Below, one piece after another: positions 50,052-57,201 of a stretch of 64,000 nt of DNA. The translations under genes were made by a program, and so were the position numbers. The first letter of the stretch is position 1, and each line of letters starts with the position of its first letter. Under the pieces are notes generated by a model. The model was not told the DNA's origin, did no database searches, and was given only the letters and a program-made list of their open reading frames with translations. The stretch lies in NCBI GenBank assembly GCA_944376295.1, contig CALWCE010000005.1, forward strand, positions 1-64,000. Direction: 5' to 3'. The DNA is from an uncultured Clostridia bacterium (GTDB lineage Bacteria > Bacillota > Clostridia > Christensenellales > Borkfalkiaceae).

Positions 50052-50847
50052 GAGGCGTGCGCTCCTGACGCTTCTGATCGCCGCTCTGATCGTGATAAAA
50101 TGCTCTTTTGCTGTTTCGACCGACGTCGGCGCGGCAACACAGAGCCGAGCTGAATGTGTGGTGGAGGTAGGTTCCTTCCGCTTTCTGCATGAACTGAATG
50201 CCGATCTGTCTCTTCCAATGGCAAGTACGACGAAGATACTCACGGCGCTGATCGTTCTGGAGGACTGCAGTCCGGATGAGATCGTTATCGTTCCTGCGGA
50301 GGCAGAACGTGCGGAGGGTTCAAGCGTTTATCTCAGACGGGGAGAGGAGCGGACGGTGGAGGAACTGCTCTACGGGATGATGCTGCGCTCAGGCAATGAT
50401 TGTGCCGTGGCACTCGCGATCCATCATAGTGGCAGTATCAGAAAATTCGCTGCCGTCATGAATACCCGTGCTGCAGCGATGGGGGCAGAGAGTTCACATT
50501 TTTGCAATCCGCACGGACTTCCCGAAGAGGGGCATTATACAACGTCGCGCGATCTTGCTCTGATCGCGGCACATGCAATGGGAAATCCTGCCTTCCGCGC
50601 TATCGTTTCCTGTAAATTCTATCCGTTTTCGGGCTGGAAAAATAAGAATAAGCTGTTGTTTAACGGGTTTGAAGGGGCGTGCGGGATCAAGACGGGTTTC
50701 ACCCGCCAGGCGGGTAGGTGCCTGGTCGCGGCGGCAGAACGAGGCGGGAGATTGCTTGTTTCTGTTGTGCTCAATTGTCCTCAAATGTATGAGCGGACGC
50801 AGGAATTGCTGGATCAGTGCTTTTCACGATATGATTTTCTGACATAA
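50038..50847 (+). CDS. D-alanyl-D-alanine carboxypeptidase (S11, DacF/DacB-like)
   Basis: 269 residues. Signal sequence at residues 8-27. Catalytic motifs are STTK (Ser63, Lys66), SGN in MLRSGNDCA and KTG in GIKTGFT. It is shorter than PBP5 and lacks the C-terminal amphipathic anchor domain, as in spore-associated DacF-type enzymes. It trims the terminal D-Ala of peptidoglycan stem peptides outside the membrane. Its position after ytfJ suggests a role in spore cortex or germ-cell wall. Confidence 0.92.
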   Translation: MQEAKRRALLTLLIAALIVIKCSFAVSTDVGAATQSRAECVVEVGSFRFLHELNADLSLPMASTTKILTALIVLEDCSPDEIVIVPAEAERAEGSSVYLRRGEERTVEELLYGMMLRSGNDCAVALAIHHSGSIRKFAAVMNTRAAAMGAESSHFCNPHGLPEEGHYTTSRDLALIAAHAMGNPAFRAIVSCKFYPFSGWKNKNKLLFNGFEGACGIKTGFTRQAGRCLVAAAERGGRLLVSVVLNCPQMYERTQELLDQCFSRYDFLT

Positions 50848-50859
50848 TGGCAAAACCAC

Positions 50860-50888
50860 TTGCTTTTTCGGAGAGATTTGGTTATGAT
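50860..50888 (+). promoter_or_regulatory. Promoter of rluB
   Basis: TTGCTT (50860-50865), 17-bp spacer, TATGAT (50883-50888). Confidence 0.7.
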
Positions 50889-50920
50889 AGAGGCAACAAA
50901 ATTGGGAGCAAAGAGACGTA

Positions 50921-51625
50921 ATGAGGATCAACAAATTTTTGGCAGAACAGGGCGTTGCATCCCGCCGCGGAAGCGATCAGCTCATTTTTGAGGGACGCGT
51001 CAAGATCAATGGCAGGCTCGCGGTTGCCGGGGATAATGTCGAACCGTCCGATACTGTAGAACTTGACGGCAAGATCCTGTCTCATAAGGTCAAATATGAA
51101 TACTATCTTTTGAACAAGCCCAAGGGATATGTTTGCACGGTATCCGATGAGAAAGACAGGAAAACGGTCATGCAGCTTCTTCCGGAAGGAGCCGGCAGGG
51201 TCTATCCTGTGGGCAGGTTGGATTATGAAACGGAAGGGCTGCTGATCCTGACGAACGACGGAGACCTTGCTTATCGGCTTACGGCGCCTCAGAATGAGAT
51301 CCCCAAGACGTATCTCGTGAAGATCGAGGGGACGATCGCGCTCTCCGAACTTAATCGTCTTCGCTCGGGCGTTGAGATCGAGAAGGGAGTCGTGACAAAA
51401 AAATGTAAGATCAATATCGTTGAGACGGATAAGAATTTTACAAAGCTTCATGTCGTTCTGACCGAGGGGAAAAACCGTGAGATCAGAAAAATGTTTGAAG
51501 TCATCGGGAAGCATATTACGTTTTTGAAGCGGATCAAGATAGGGGATCTGACGCTGAGCGGACTTGACCGCGGGAAAGTAAGGAAACTGACCCCCGAAGA
51601 GATCTATTACTTACAAAATTTATAA
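50921..51625 (+). CDS. rluB: 23S rRNA pseudouridine synthase, RluB/RsuA family
   Basis: 234 residues. An N-terminal S4 domain (MRINKFLAEQGVASRRGSDQ) precedes the catalytic domain with the essential Asp in GRLDYETEGLL; LLNKPKGYVCT and EGKNREIRKMF are further signatures. It converts a uridine in helix 89 (RluB) or 16S (RsuA); Firmicute members with this context are normally called RluB. RBS AAAGAG lies upstream of ATG 50921. Confidence 0.93.
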   Translation: MRINKFLAEQGVASRRGSDQLIFEGRVKINGRLAVAGDNVEPSDTVELDGKILSHKVKYEYYLLNKPKGYVCTVSDEKDRKTVMQLLPEGAGRVYPVGRLDYETEGLLILTNDGDLAYRLTAPQNEIPKTYLVKIEGTIALSELNRLRSGVEIEKGVVTKKCKINIVETDKNFTKLHVVLTEGKNREIRKMFEVIGKHITFLKRIKIGDLTLSGLDRGKVRKLTPEEIYYLQNL

Positions 51626-51630
51626 TTTTT

Positions 51631-51656
51631 AAGGCGCTCCGAGTTCGGAGCGCCTT
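51631..51656. terminator. Shared hairpin between convergent rluB and lexA
   Basis: AAGGCGCTCC-GAGTTC-GGAGCGCCTT perfect 10-bp stem between convergent genes; T-rich only on the left flank. Confidence 0.7.
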
Positions 51657-51668
51657 AAACGATAAGCG

Positions 51669-52268
51669 TCAGGAAAAGCTTCGCAAAAGTCCGATCACTT
51701 TGCCGAGGATCGTGACGTTGTCCAAGACAAAATCTTGCATCGTGCTGTTCTCGGGATGCAGTATGAATTTTCCGTCATGCATATAAAAACGTTTGACGGT
51801 GGCGCCCTCTTCCACGCCGTCATCGAACAGCGCCACGACGATATCTCCGTTTTCGGCAGATTCTTGTTTGCGGACTACGACTTTGTCTCCGTCAAAGATC
51901 CCGGCGTCTATCATGCTTTCTCCGCGGACACGGAGCAGGAACAACCCGTCTCCGTGAAATTCCGCTGCGGGAAGGGTATAAAAACTTTCGTAGTTTTCTA
52001 CTGCGAGAATGGGCTGCCCTGCTGTAACGGTGCCGATGAGGGGGATCTTGACGATATCGGATCCTACAAGAGAAACAGCTCTCTTTTTCTTGTCCGCTTT
52101 GTTCAAAAGACCTGCTTCCCGAAGACGGTTGATATAGCTATAAGCCGTTGCGGTCGATTTGATCCCGAGCGCGCTGCAAATATCGCGCACGGTAGGGGGA
52201 AACCCGTTTTCTTCATTATAACGGTTTACATAAGAGAGGACTTCGTTAAGCTTGTTCTGAGCGATCAT
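51669..52268 (-). CDS. lexA: LexA repressor
   Basis: 199 residues. The N-terminal winged helix is GFPPTVRDICSALGIKSTATAYSYINRL. The self-cleavage bond is Ala83-Gly84 in TVTAGQPI, with Ser118 (RGESMIDAG) and Lys159 (ATVKRFY) as the catalytic dyad. It represses SOS genes and is cleaved with RecA filaments. A promoter and a LexA-box-like site lie upstream at 52296-52334, consistent with autoregulation. Confidence 0.96.
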   Translation of the reverse strand: MIAQNKLNEVLSYVNRYNEENGFPPTVRDICSALGIKSTATAYSYINRLREAGLLNKADKKKRAVSLVGSDIVKIPLIGTVTAGQPILAVENYESFYTLPAAEFHGDGLFLLRVRGESMIDAGIFDGDKVVVRKQESAENGDIVVALFDDGVEEGATVKRFYMHDGKFILHPENSTMQDFVLDNVTILGKVIGLLRSFS

Positions 52269-52295
52269 GAAACCACCTCATAATATCATGGTATC

Positions 52296-52324
52296 AGTAT
52301 AACATATTCTGAAGCAAATTGCAA
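52296..52324 (-). promoter_or_regulatory. lexA promoter
   Basis: On the minus strand TTGCAA (52319-52324), 17-bp spacer, TATACT (52296-52301). Confidence 0.75.
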
Positions 52325-52334
52325 ACAAATGTTC
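52321..52334 (-). promoter_or_regulatory. Candidate LexA (SOS) box
   Basis: Minus strand GAACATTTGTTTGC, one mismatch from GAAC-N4-GTTC, overlapping the lexA -35. It could also affect the divergent miniprotein promoter 30 bp away. Confidence 0.65.
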
Positions 52335-52363
52335 TATGAAAATTAAAAAAACGGAGAAAAAAG

Positions 52364-52392
52364 TTGTATTTTTTATCCGTATGAGGTATAAT
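52364..52392 (+). promoter_or_regulatory. Promoter of the Cys-rich miniprotein
   Basis: TTGTAT (52364-52369), 17-bp spacer, TATAAT (52387-52392). Confidence 0.75.
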
Positions 52393-52423
52393 CATCTCAA
52401 ACGAGTCCAAAAAGAGGAAGACT

Positions 52424-52609
52424 ATGGAAAAAACAAAATGCGTTTTGGATGAGAATAAAGAGTGTGACGGATGTATGGAATGCGAGATCTGCGACCTTGA
52501 CCCGAATAAGATCTGCGACAATTGCGGAAAATGTCTCGAGATCAAAGATTATGCCGCCATCAAGATCGATAGGGTATATACCGACCCGGATGACTATCAT
52601 GAAAATTGA
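52424..52609 (+). CDS. Small Cys-rich protein, possible iron-sulfur or zinc miniprotein
   Basis: 61 residues, acidic, with eight cysteines in the first 37 positions arranged CxxCxxCxxC (CDGCMECEIC) and CxxCxxC (CDNCGKC) after a lone Cys6. The spacing resembles ferredoxin-type [4Fe-4S] ligands or a double zinc knuckle. It has its own sigma-A promoter and an AGAGGAAG RBS, so I consider it a real gene despite its size. It is divergent from lexA. I recognise no named family; similar short proteins occur in Clostridia as hypotheticals. Confidence 0.8.
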   Translation: MEKTKCVLDENKECDGCMECEICDLDPNKICDNCGKCLEIKDYAAIKIDRVYTDPDDYHEN

Positions 52610-52623
52610 TTTTTAGACTTTAT

Positions 52624-52644
52624 CATAGTACTATGCGTGACATA
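52624..52644 (+). repeat. Recurrent hairpin word, copy B
   Basis: Contains GTACTATGCGTGACATA (52628-52644), with 21 bases identical to 41937-41957. It lies between the convergent ends of the miniprotein gene and hflX and can fold as CTATG-CGTGA-CATAG, so it may serve as a terminator. Confidence 0.85.
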
Positions 52645-52656
52645 GCATCTTAAAAT

Positions 52657-53874
52657 TCAGGATATCATGTATTTCTTTGCCATCTGAGCGTAAATGGACG
52701 GGACGATCGCACGAACTTCCATCCCTTCCTCGGTGTAAGTGCAGGAACGCTCCATGATGAGAGGACGAAGCGTGCTGAACTCGGAAAATTTTTTGTAAGG
52801 AACGGATAACGTACAACGTATAAAACGATCTTGCATGACTTCCATGATCTTGGCGCGCAGGGAGTCCAACCCGATGCCGTATTTTGCGGATATGGCAATT
52901 CCGTCGTGGGGAAGATCGGCGAGTTCCGTTCGCTTGTCGCACTGGTTGTAGACGATGAGATAGGGCGCAGAGAAGCCCATTCCCCGCAGAGTCTGCAATG
53001 TAGTTTGTTTTTCCAGTTCATAGTTTCCTGCTCCGTTGCATACGATGAGCGCAAGATCGCACCAAAGTGCGCTTTCCAGGGTCGATTTAAAGGCTTTGAT
53101 GAGATGATGGGGAAGATCCTGTAAAAAACCGACCGTATCTACGAGAAGGAACGGGACGTCTTCGATCTCAAAAGCACGGGAAGTCGGATCGAGCGTTGCA
53201 AAGAGTGCATTCCTGATCAGAACGTCTGCGCCCGTAAGCGCGTTCATGAGGGTCGATTTCCCGGTATTTGTATAACCGACGAGCGCGATCGAAAGTACAT
53301 TATTCTTTTTTCTGCGTTCCGCAAGCATTGTCCGTCGCTGTTCCAACTCAGCAAGTTTTTTCTCAAGGGAATCGATCCTGGAGCGGATATGACGGCGGTC
53401 GGTTTCAAGCTGTGTTTCTCCGGGACCTCTTGTCCCGATCCCGCCTCCGAGCCTTGAAAGCTCTGCGCCTTTTCCGCGGAGGCGAGGATATAAATATTTG
53501 AGCTGAGCCAGTTCGACCTGAAGTTTCCCGTCGCTGCTTTTTGCGCGCAGAGCAAAGATATCCAGAATGAGAGTTGTTCGGTCAATGACTTTTCTGCCGT
53601 CGAGCGCGGCAGAAAGATTGAGTGTTTGGGAAGGGGAGAGCTCACCGTTGAACAGGATGGTAACGTCGAGACCTGTCAGTATCTCGCGGATTTCTGCAAT
53701 TTTTCCTTCGCCGATATACGTCGACGGATTGATCTCGCGGATCTTCTGGTACACGGTACCCGCATATACCGCATTTGCGCTTTCGATCAGAGCGACGGCT
53801 TCTTCTTGCAAGATCCGATAGTTATCCGATCCGATCGGCTGTATGATAAAGACGCGTTCAATGATGTCTTTCAT
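52657..53874 (-). CDS. hflX: Ribosome-associated GTPase HflX
   Basis: 405 residues. The N-terminal HflX domain (GTVYQKIREINPSTYIGEGKI, FNGELSPSQTLNL) leads to the coiled linker with GGGIGTRGPGETQLETDRR. The G domain follows: G1 GYTNTGKST, G3 DTVGFLQDLP, G4 YNQCDK. HflX splits stalled or heat-damaged 70S ribosomes. Its start overlaps the end of the recombinase gene by 4 nt, so both share the 54933-54961 promoter. Confidence 0.96.
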   Translation of the reverse strand: MKDIIERVFIIQPIGSDNYRILQEEAVALIESANAVYAGTVYQKIREINPSTYIGEGKIAEIREILTGLDVTILFNGELSPSQTLNLSAALDGRKVIDRTTLILDIFALRAKSSDGKLQVELAQLKYLYPRLRGKGAELSRLGGGIGTRGPGETQLETDRRHIRSRIDSLEKKLAELEQRRTMLAERRKKNNVLSIALVGYTNTGKSTLMNALTGADVLIRNALFATLDPTSRAFEIEDVPFLLVDTVGFLQDLPHHLIKAFKSTLESALWCDLALIVCNGAGNYELEKQTTLQTLRGMGFSAPYLIVYNQCDKRTELADLPHDGIAISAKYGIGLDSLRAKIMEVMQDRFIRCTLSVPYKKFSEFSTLRPLIMERSCTYTEEGMEVRAIVPSIYAQMAKKYMIS

Positions 53875-54926
53875 GTTTCATCCTTTTTCGGATCCCGAAG
53901 ACGGACCGCATTTGCTACAGATCTTCTATGATCTTCCGTGATGGCAGCATAATGTTTCCTTGTCGTGTTGACGTCCTTATGCCCAAGCACATCCGCTACG
54001 ATATATATATCTCCCGTTTCGCGGTAAAGACTCGTGCCATAAGTCGAACGCAGTTTATGCGGCGTGATCTTTTTGAGGGGGGAGACGATCTTTGCGTATT
54101 TTTTGACTAAATTTTCAACAGCTCTCACTGTGATGCGACGGTACTGCATGGAAAGAAAGAGGGCGTGTTCATCGGCAGGAACGCGCGGATCTTCTTCTTT
54201 TTGGGCAATATAGGCAGCGATCGCATCTCCGACCTCCTCCGAAAAGTAGAGGACTGCTTGATTTCCGCCCTTTCTTGTGATAAGAAAAGAGTTCGTCGTA
54301 AAATCGATGCTTTCATTGTTGAGTCCGACAAGTTCAGAGATACGGATGCCTGTCCCCAAGAATAAAGTCAGGATCGCGATATCCCGGATCTTTGTCTTGG
54401 AATGATATCCTTCGGCATGATCTGATAGACCGTTTCCATCCTCCGCGACGTCGAGAAGGGAATTCACTTCATCTTGTTCAAGACGGATGATCTCCTTTTC
54501 GTGAAGCTTGGGAGTCGGGACTTTCGCCGTGTTGTTGACCTCAATGAGGCCTTTATTGAAAAAGTATTTGAAGAGGGAACGGACCGACGAGAGTTTTCTT
54601 GCCTTTGCGCGCTCATCGCACGAAAGGCGCTTGCCGCGGAACGTATAGTTTGAAAGATAGCTCAGATAGATCTCGATATCGGTATCTGTGACGCGTTCGA
54701 GATCCTCTAAGGTGAGATCGGTGACTTGCTTTCCGCGAAAGCGCTTTTTGACGAGGAAATCGAAGAAGATGCGCAGATCGTAACAATAGTTGAGGCGGGT
54801 CAAAACGCTGCTCCTTGTTTCGATCCCTCTCAGAAAATCTTCGCAAAAAAGAGGAAGCTCTTGAAGGAGGACGTCGATGCGATCGAGATTTTTTAAATTG
54901 CGTTCCTGATAATAATCTTGTTTCAT
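53871..54926 (-). CDS. Tyrosine recombinase (XerC/D-like)
   Basis: 351 residues. The N-terminal SAM-like core-binding domain is at about 25-140; the catalytic domain has Arg in GTGIRISELVGL, Lys in TRKGGNQ, HKLRSTYG, and LGHKDVNTTRKHYA with nucleophile Tyr. All catalytic residues are present. It is longer than XerC/D (about 300) and has an extra N-terminal segment. It is coupled to hflX in a housekeeping neighbourhood with no phage genes, so a chromosomal role is more likely than a prophage integrase. Its target site is unknown. Confidence 0.9.
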   Translation of the reverse strand: MKQDYYQERNLKNLDRIDVLLQELPLFCEDFLRGIETRSSVLTRLNYCYDLRIFFDFLVKKRFRGKQVTDLTLEDLERVTDTDIEIYLSYLSNYTFRGKRLSCDERAKARKLSSVRSLFKYFFNKGLIEVNNTAKVPTPKLHEKEIIRLEQDEVNSLLDVAEDGNGLSDHAEGYHSKTKIRDIAILTLFLGTGIRISELVGLNNESIDFTTNSFLITRKGGNQAVLYFSEEVGDAIAAYIAQKEEDPRVPADEHALFLSMQYRRITVRAVENLVKKYAKIVSPLKKITPHKLRSTYGTSLYRETGDIYIVADVLGHKDVNTTRKHYAAITEDHRRSVANAVRLRDPKKDET

Positions 54927-54932
54927 ACTTTT

Positions 54933-54961
54933 ATTATATCACGGTGTGTTAAGAAGGTCAA
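54933..54961 (-). promoter_or_regulatory. Promoter of the recombinase-hflX unit
   Basis: Minus strand TTGACC (54956-54961), 17-bp spacer, TATAAT (54933-54938). Confidence 0.82.
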
Positions 54962-55281
54962 TCGGAAGATGAAGATTTTACGCACAGTTGATAGAAGACA
55001 TGCTTTTCGAGCCAAAATCATGGAGGGGAGGACAGATATAACTATTCGCAAAATGCCGATTTTAAGAATAGTTATGCCAAAAAAAGCAAGATGAGTGGCA
55101 AAAATGCAATTTGAGAGCGAATTGTCAGATGATTTAGCAAAATTGACATATGGTGTGAACGCACAGCCGTTCCGTGAAGCGGAGTGAAATCAGAGCGTCG
55201 TTTTGCCGGAAACTCGGCGTTGTTTTGTTCAAAGAAGAAATTCTTGCCATTTTGCCGGTTCCAAGATCAAAAACATAGATA

Positions 55282-55316
55282 AAACGCGGTACTATGTCAC
55301 GCATAGTACCGCGTTT
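55282..55316 (-). terminator. Terminator of the glycogen cluster, containing recurrent word copy C
   Basis: Perfect 15-bp stem (AAACGCGGTACTATG with its complement) and 5-nt loop CGTGA on the minus strand, followed by a T-rich tail. It contains GTACTATGCGTGACATA on the minus strand (55293-55309), the same word as copies A and B. Confidence 0.88.
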
Positions 55317-55320
55317 GTGT

Positions 55321-57147
55321 TCATTTGATGCGGGATAAGATCCCGTATTCGTGTTTTTTCACGATGAGTGTATCTTTGAACGTTTTTCCGCTCAGCTGTT
55401 CTTGATACTTGCCCTTGAACGAGAGCTCATACCGGCACGAACCGCGGTTGACATAACTATAGATACTGCCCGCTTCAGACTTTCTTTCATACACCAAGAA
55501 TGTTTGATTGGAATATACTTCACGATAAATCCCGTCTCGGAAGATACCGCGGAAGCGTTCGCGGATGGCGCCCAACTCTTCGTAAAATGCTTTCAGATGA
55601 CTGTCGCCGTTTTCCCAATCAAAGCAGCCGCGGCAGAACGGATCGCTGTAGCCTTCCATGCCGATCTCGTCGCCGTAATAGATGCACGGAACGCCCGGAA
55701 GCGTGAACTGGATGACGGCGCCCATCTTCAGAAGATCCTTTGCGGCAGCTTTTTCGGCTTCCGTCAGATGCGTCATAGACATCTCTTCTTTGCTCTGACA
55801 GCTTTTTCCGCCAAGAACGGTCAGGATGCGCGCCGTATCGTGCGTACCGAGATGGTTCATCAGGCTGTCCAGCGTCTGCTTGGGATAGTGATCGATGAGC
55901 ATCGCGATGACTTCGCGCAGTCTGCTCGTATTCCCGGAAAGCAGGAAATTTATGACGGCATCCTTCAGCGGGTAATTCATCACGCTGTCCAGTTCTTCAC
56001 CCTGGAAGTACTCGCGGCGTTCACCGTAGGCGATCTTGTTGGAAGCGTCTTCCCAGACCTCGCCGATGATGACAGCATCGGGATTTTGCGTCTTGGCAGC
56101 TTTTCTCAGCATCTTAAGGAAGAATCCGGGGAGCTCATCGGCAACGTCGAGGCGGTATCCGCCGATGCCGTGACGGAGCCAATGTTTGATGACGCCGTTC
56201 TCTGAGAACATAAAGTTCTGATAGCTATGAGAGCTTTCTTTGATCGCGGGAAGCGTGTCGATCCCCCACCAACTGTCGTATCGGTCGCGGGAACCGTGGA
56301 AGGTATACCAATCGTAATAAGGCGATTCTGTTGATTGATACGCCCCGAGCCCGGGATAGTTGGAATAGCGGTTGAAATATCGGCTGTCGTCGCCTGTGTG
56401 ATTGAACACACCGTCCAGGATGATGCGCATTCCCCTCTTTTCCGCATCGGAAATGAGGGCATCGAGATCTTCTTTCGTACCCAGGTTAGGGTCGATCTCA
56501 AGGTAATCGCCCGTATCGTAACGGTGATTGGAAAAGGCGCGGAAAATGGGATTGAAATAAATGACGGTCACGCCGAGGGACTTCAGATAGTCCAATTTTT
56601 CGCGAACTCCCTTCAGATTTCCGCCAAAGAAATCGTTGTTGAGCACCTTCCCTTCGCCATTCGGACGAAAATACGGCTGCTCGCCCCATTTCCGCATGAC
56701 GCCGTGCGAAAGCGCCGCATCCCCCGCCTTATAAAAACGGTCGGGGAAGACCTGATACATCACGCCGCCCTTGAACCATTCGGGCGTTTTGTAGCTCTCG
56801 TCATAGACGGTGAGCTGCCAGTTGTTCGGATTGCTGTTGAACGTCGTGCTCTTATGATAGGCGCCGCAGCCGAGGAAACTCCCGCCGATCGCAAAAAAGT
56901 AGAAGTAGAGACCGACCTCGTTGAATTGCAGCGAGATCGTCCACCCGAAATCTGTTCGGGTCATCTGGTAATAGTGATAATTCTTTTCATCCCGCCGCAA
57001 GACCAAATTACAAACCTCAGCGGAGAAATAATCTTCTCCGCCAGGATGTTTTTCTTTATAGACATTTAATCTTACGACAGCTTTTCTTGGAATCGCGCCG
57101 ACAATGCTCTTACACGCCCGATCCAACGGATTATAATATAGATCCAT
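55321..57147 (-). CDS. GH13 alpha-glycosidase, neopullulanase/cyclomaltodextrinase-like
   Basis: 608 residues from ATG 57145-57147. The N-terminal beta domain (about 1-120) is of the CBM34 type. The catalytic barrel has IYFNPIFRAFSNHRYDTGDY, GVFNHTG, the nucleophile Asp in GYRLDVADEL, the acid/base Glu in IIGEVWED, and LGTHDTAR. No signal peptide, so cytoplasmic. It hydrolyses maltodextrins or cyclodextrins released from glycogen. A TTG start at 57199-57201 directly after the glgP stop is possible but lacks an RBS. Last gene of the glycogen cluster. Confidence 0.92.
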   Translation of the reverse strand: MDLYYNPLDRACKSIVGAIPRKAVVRLNVYKEKHPGGEDYFSAEVCNLVLRRDEKNYHYYQMTRTDFGWTISLQFNEVGLYFYFFAIGGSFLGCGAYHKSTTFNSNPNNWQLTVYDESYKTPEWFKGGVMYQVFPDRFYKAGDAALSHGVMRKWGEQPYFRPNGEGKVLNNDFFGGNLKGVREKLDYLKSLGVTVIYFNPIFRAFSNHRYDTGDYLEIDPNLGTKEDLDALISDAEKRGMRIILDGVFNHTGDDSRYFNRYSNYPGLGAYQSTESPYYDWYTFHGSRDRYDSWWGIDTLPAIKESSHSYQNFMFSENGVIKHWLRHGIGGYRLDVADELPGFFLKMLRKAAKTQNPDAVIIGEVWEDASNKIAYGERREYFQGEELDSVMNYPLKDAVINFLLSGNTSRLREVIAMLIDHYPKQTLDSLMNHLGTHDTARILTVLGGKSCQSKEEMSMTHLTEAEKAAAKDLLKMGAVIQFTLPGVPCIYYGDEIGMEGYSDPFCRGCFDWENGDSHLKAFYEELGAIRERFRGIFRDGIYREVYSNQTFLVYERKSEAGSIYSYVNRGSCRYELSFKGKYQEQLSGKTFKDTLIVKKHEYGILSRIK

Positions 57148-57201
57148 ATTCTCTGTTTCGTTACATTCCGTCGCGGCAGCAGCCGCGGTGTGCGAAAGCA
57201 A

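Larger units (their letters stand above)
54927..55320. other. 394-bp intergenic region
   Basis: No convincing gene. It holds the recombinase promoter (54933-54961), a perfect 10-bp inverted repeat ATAACTATTC/GAATAGTTAT (55038-55075) and, at the right end, the terminator of the GH13 gene. Base composition is AT-richer than the surrounding genes. Confidence 0.6.

Noticed and set aside
53871-54926. Prophage or genomic island marked by the tyrosine recombinase
   Set aside because: No phage, conjugation or cargo genes are nearby and the gene is coupled to hflX; no tRNA-derived att duplication was found around it.
57148-57201. TTG start extending the GH13 enzyme by 18 residues
   Set aside because: No RBS is present and the extra residues are Ala/Thr-rich with no family match; ATG 57147 is preferred, but the alternative is not excluded.
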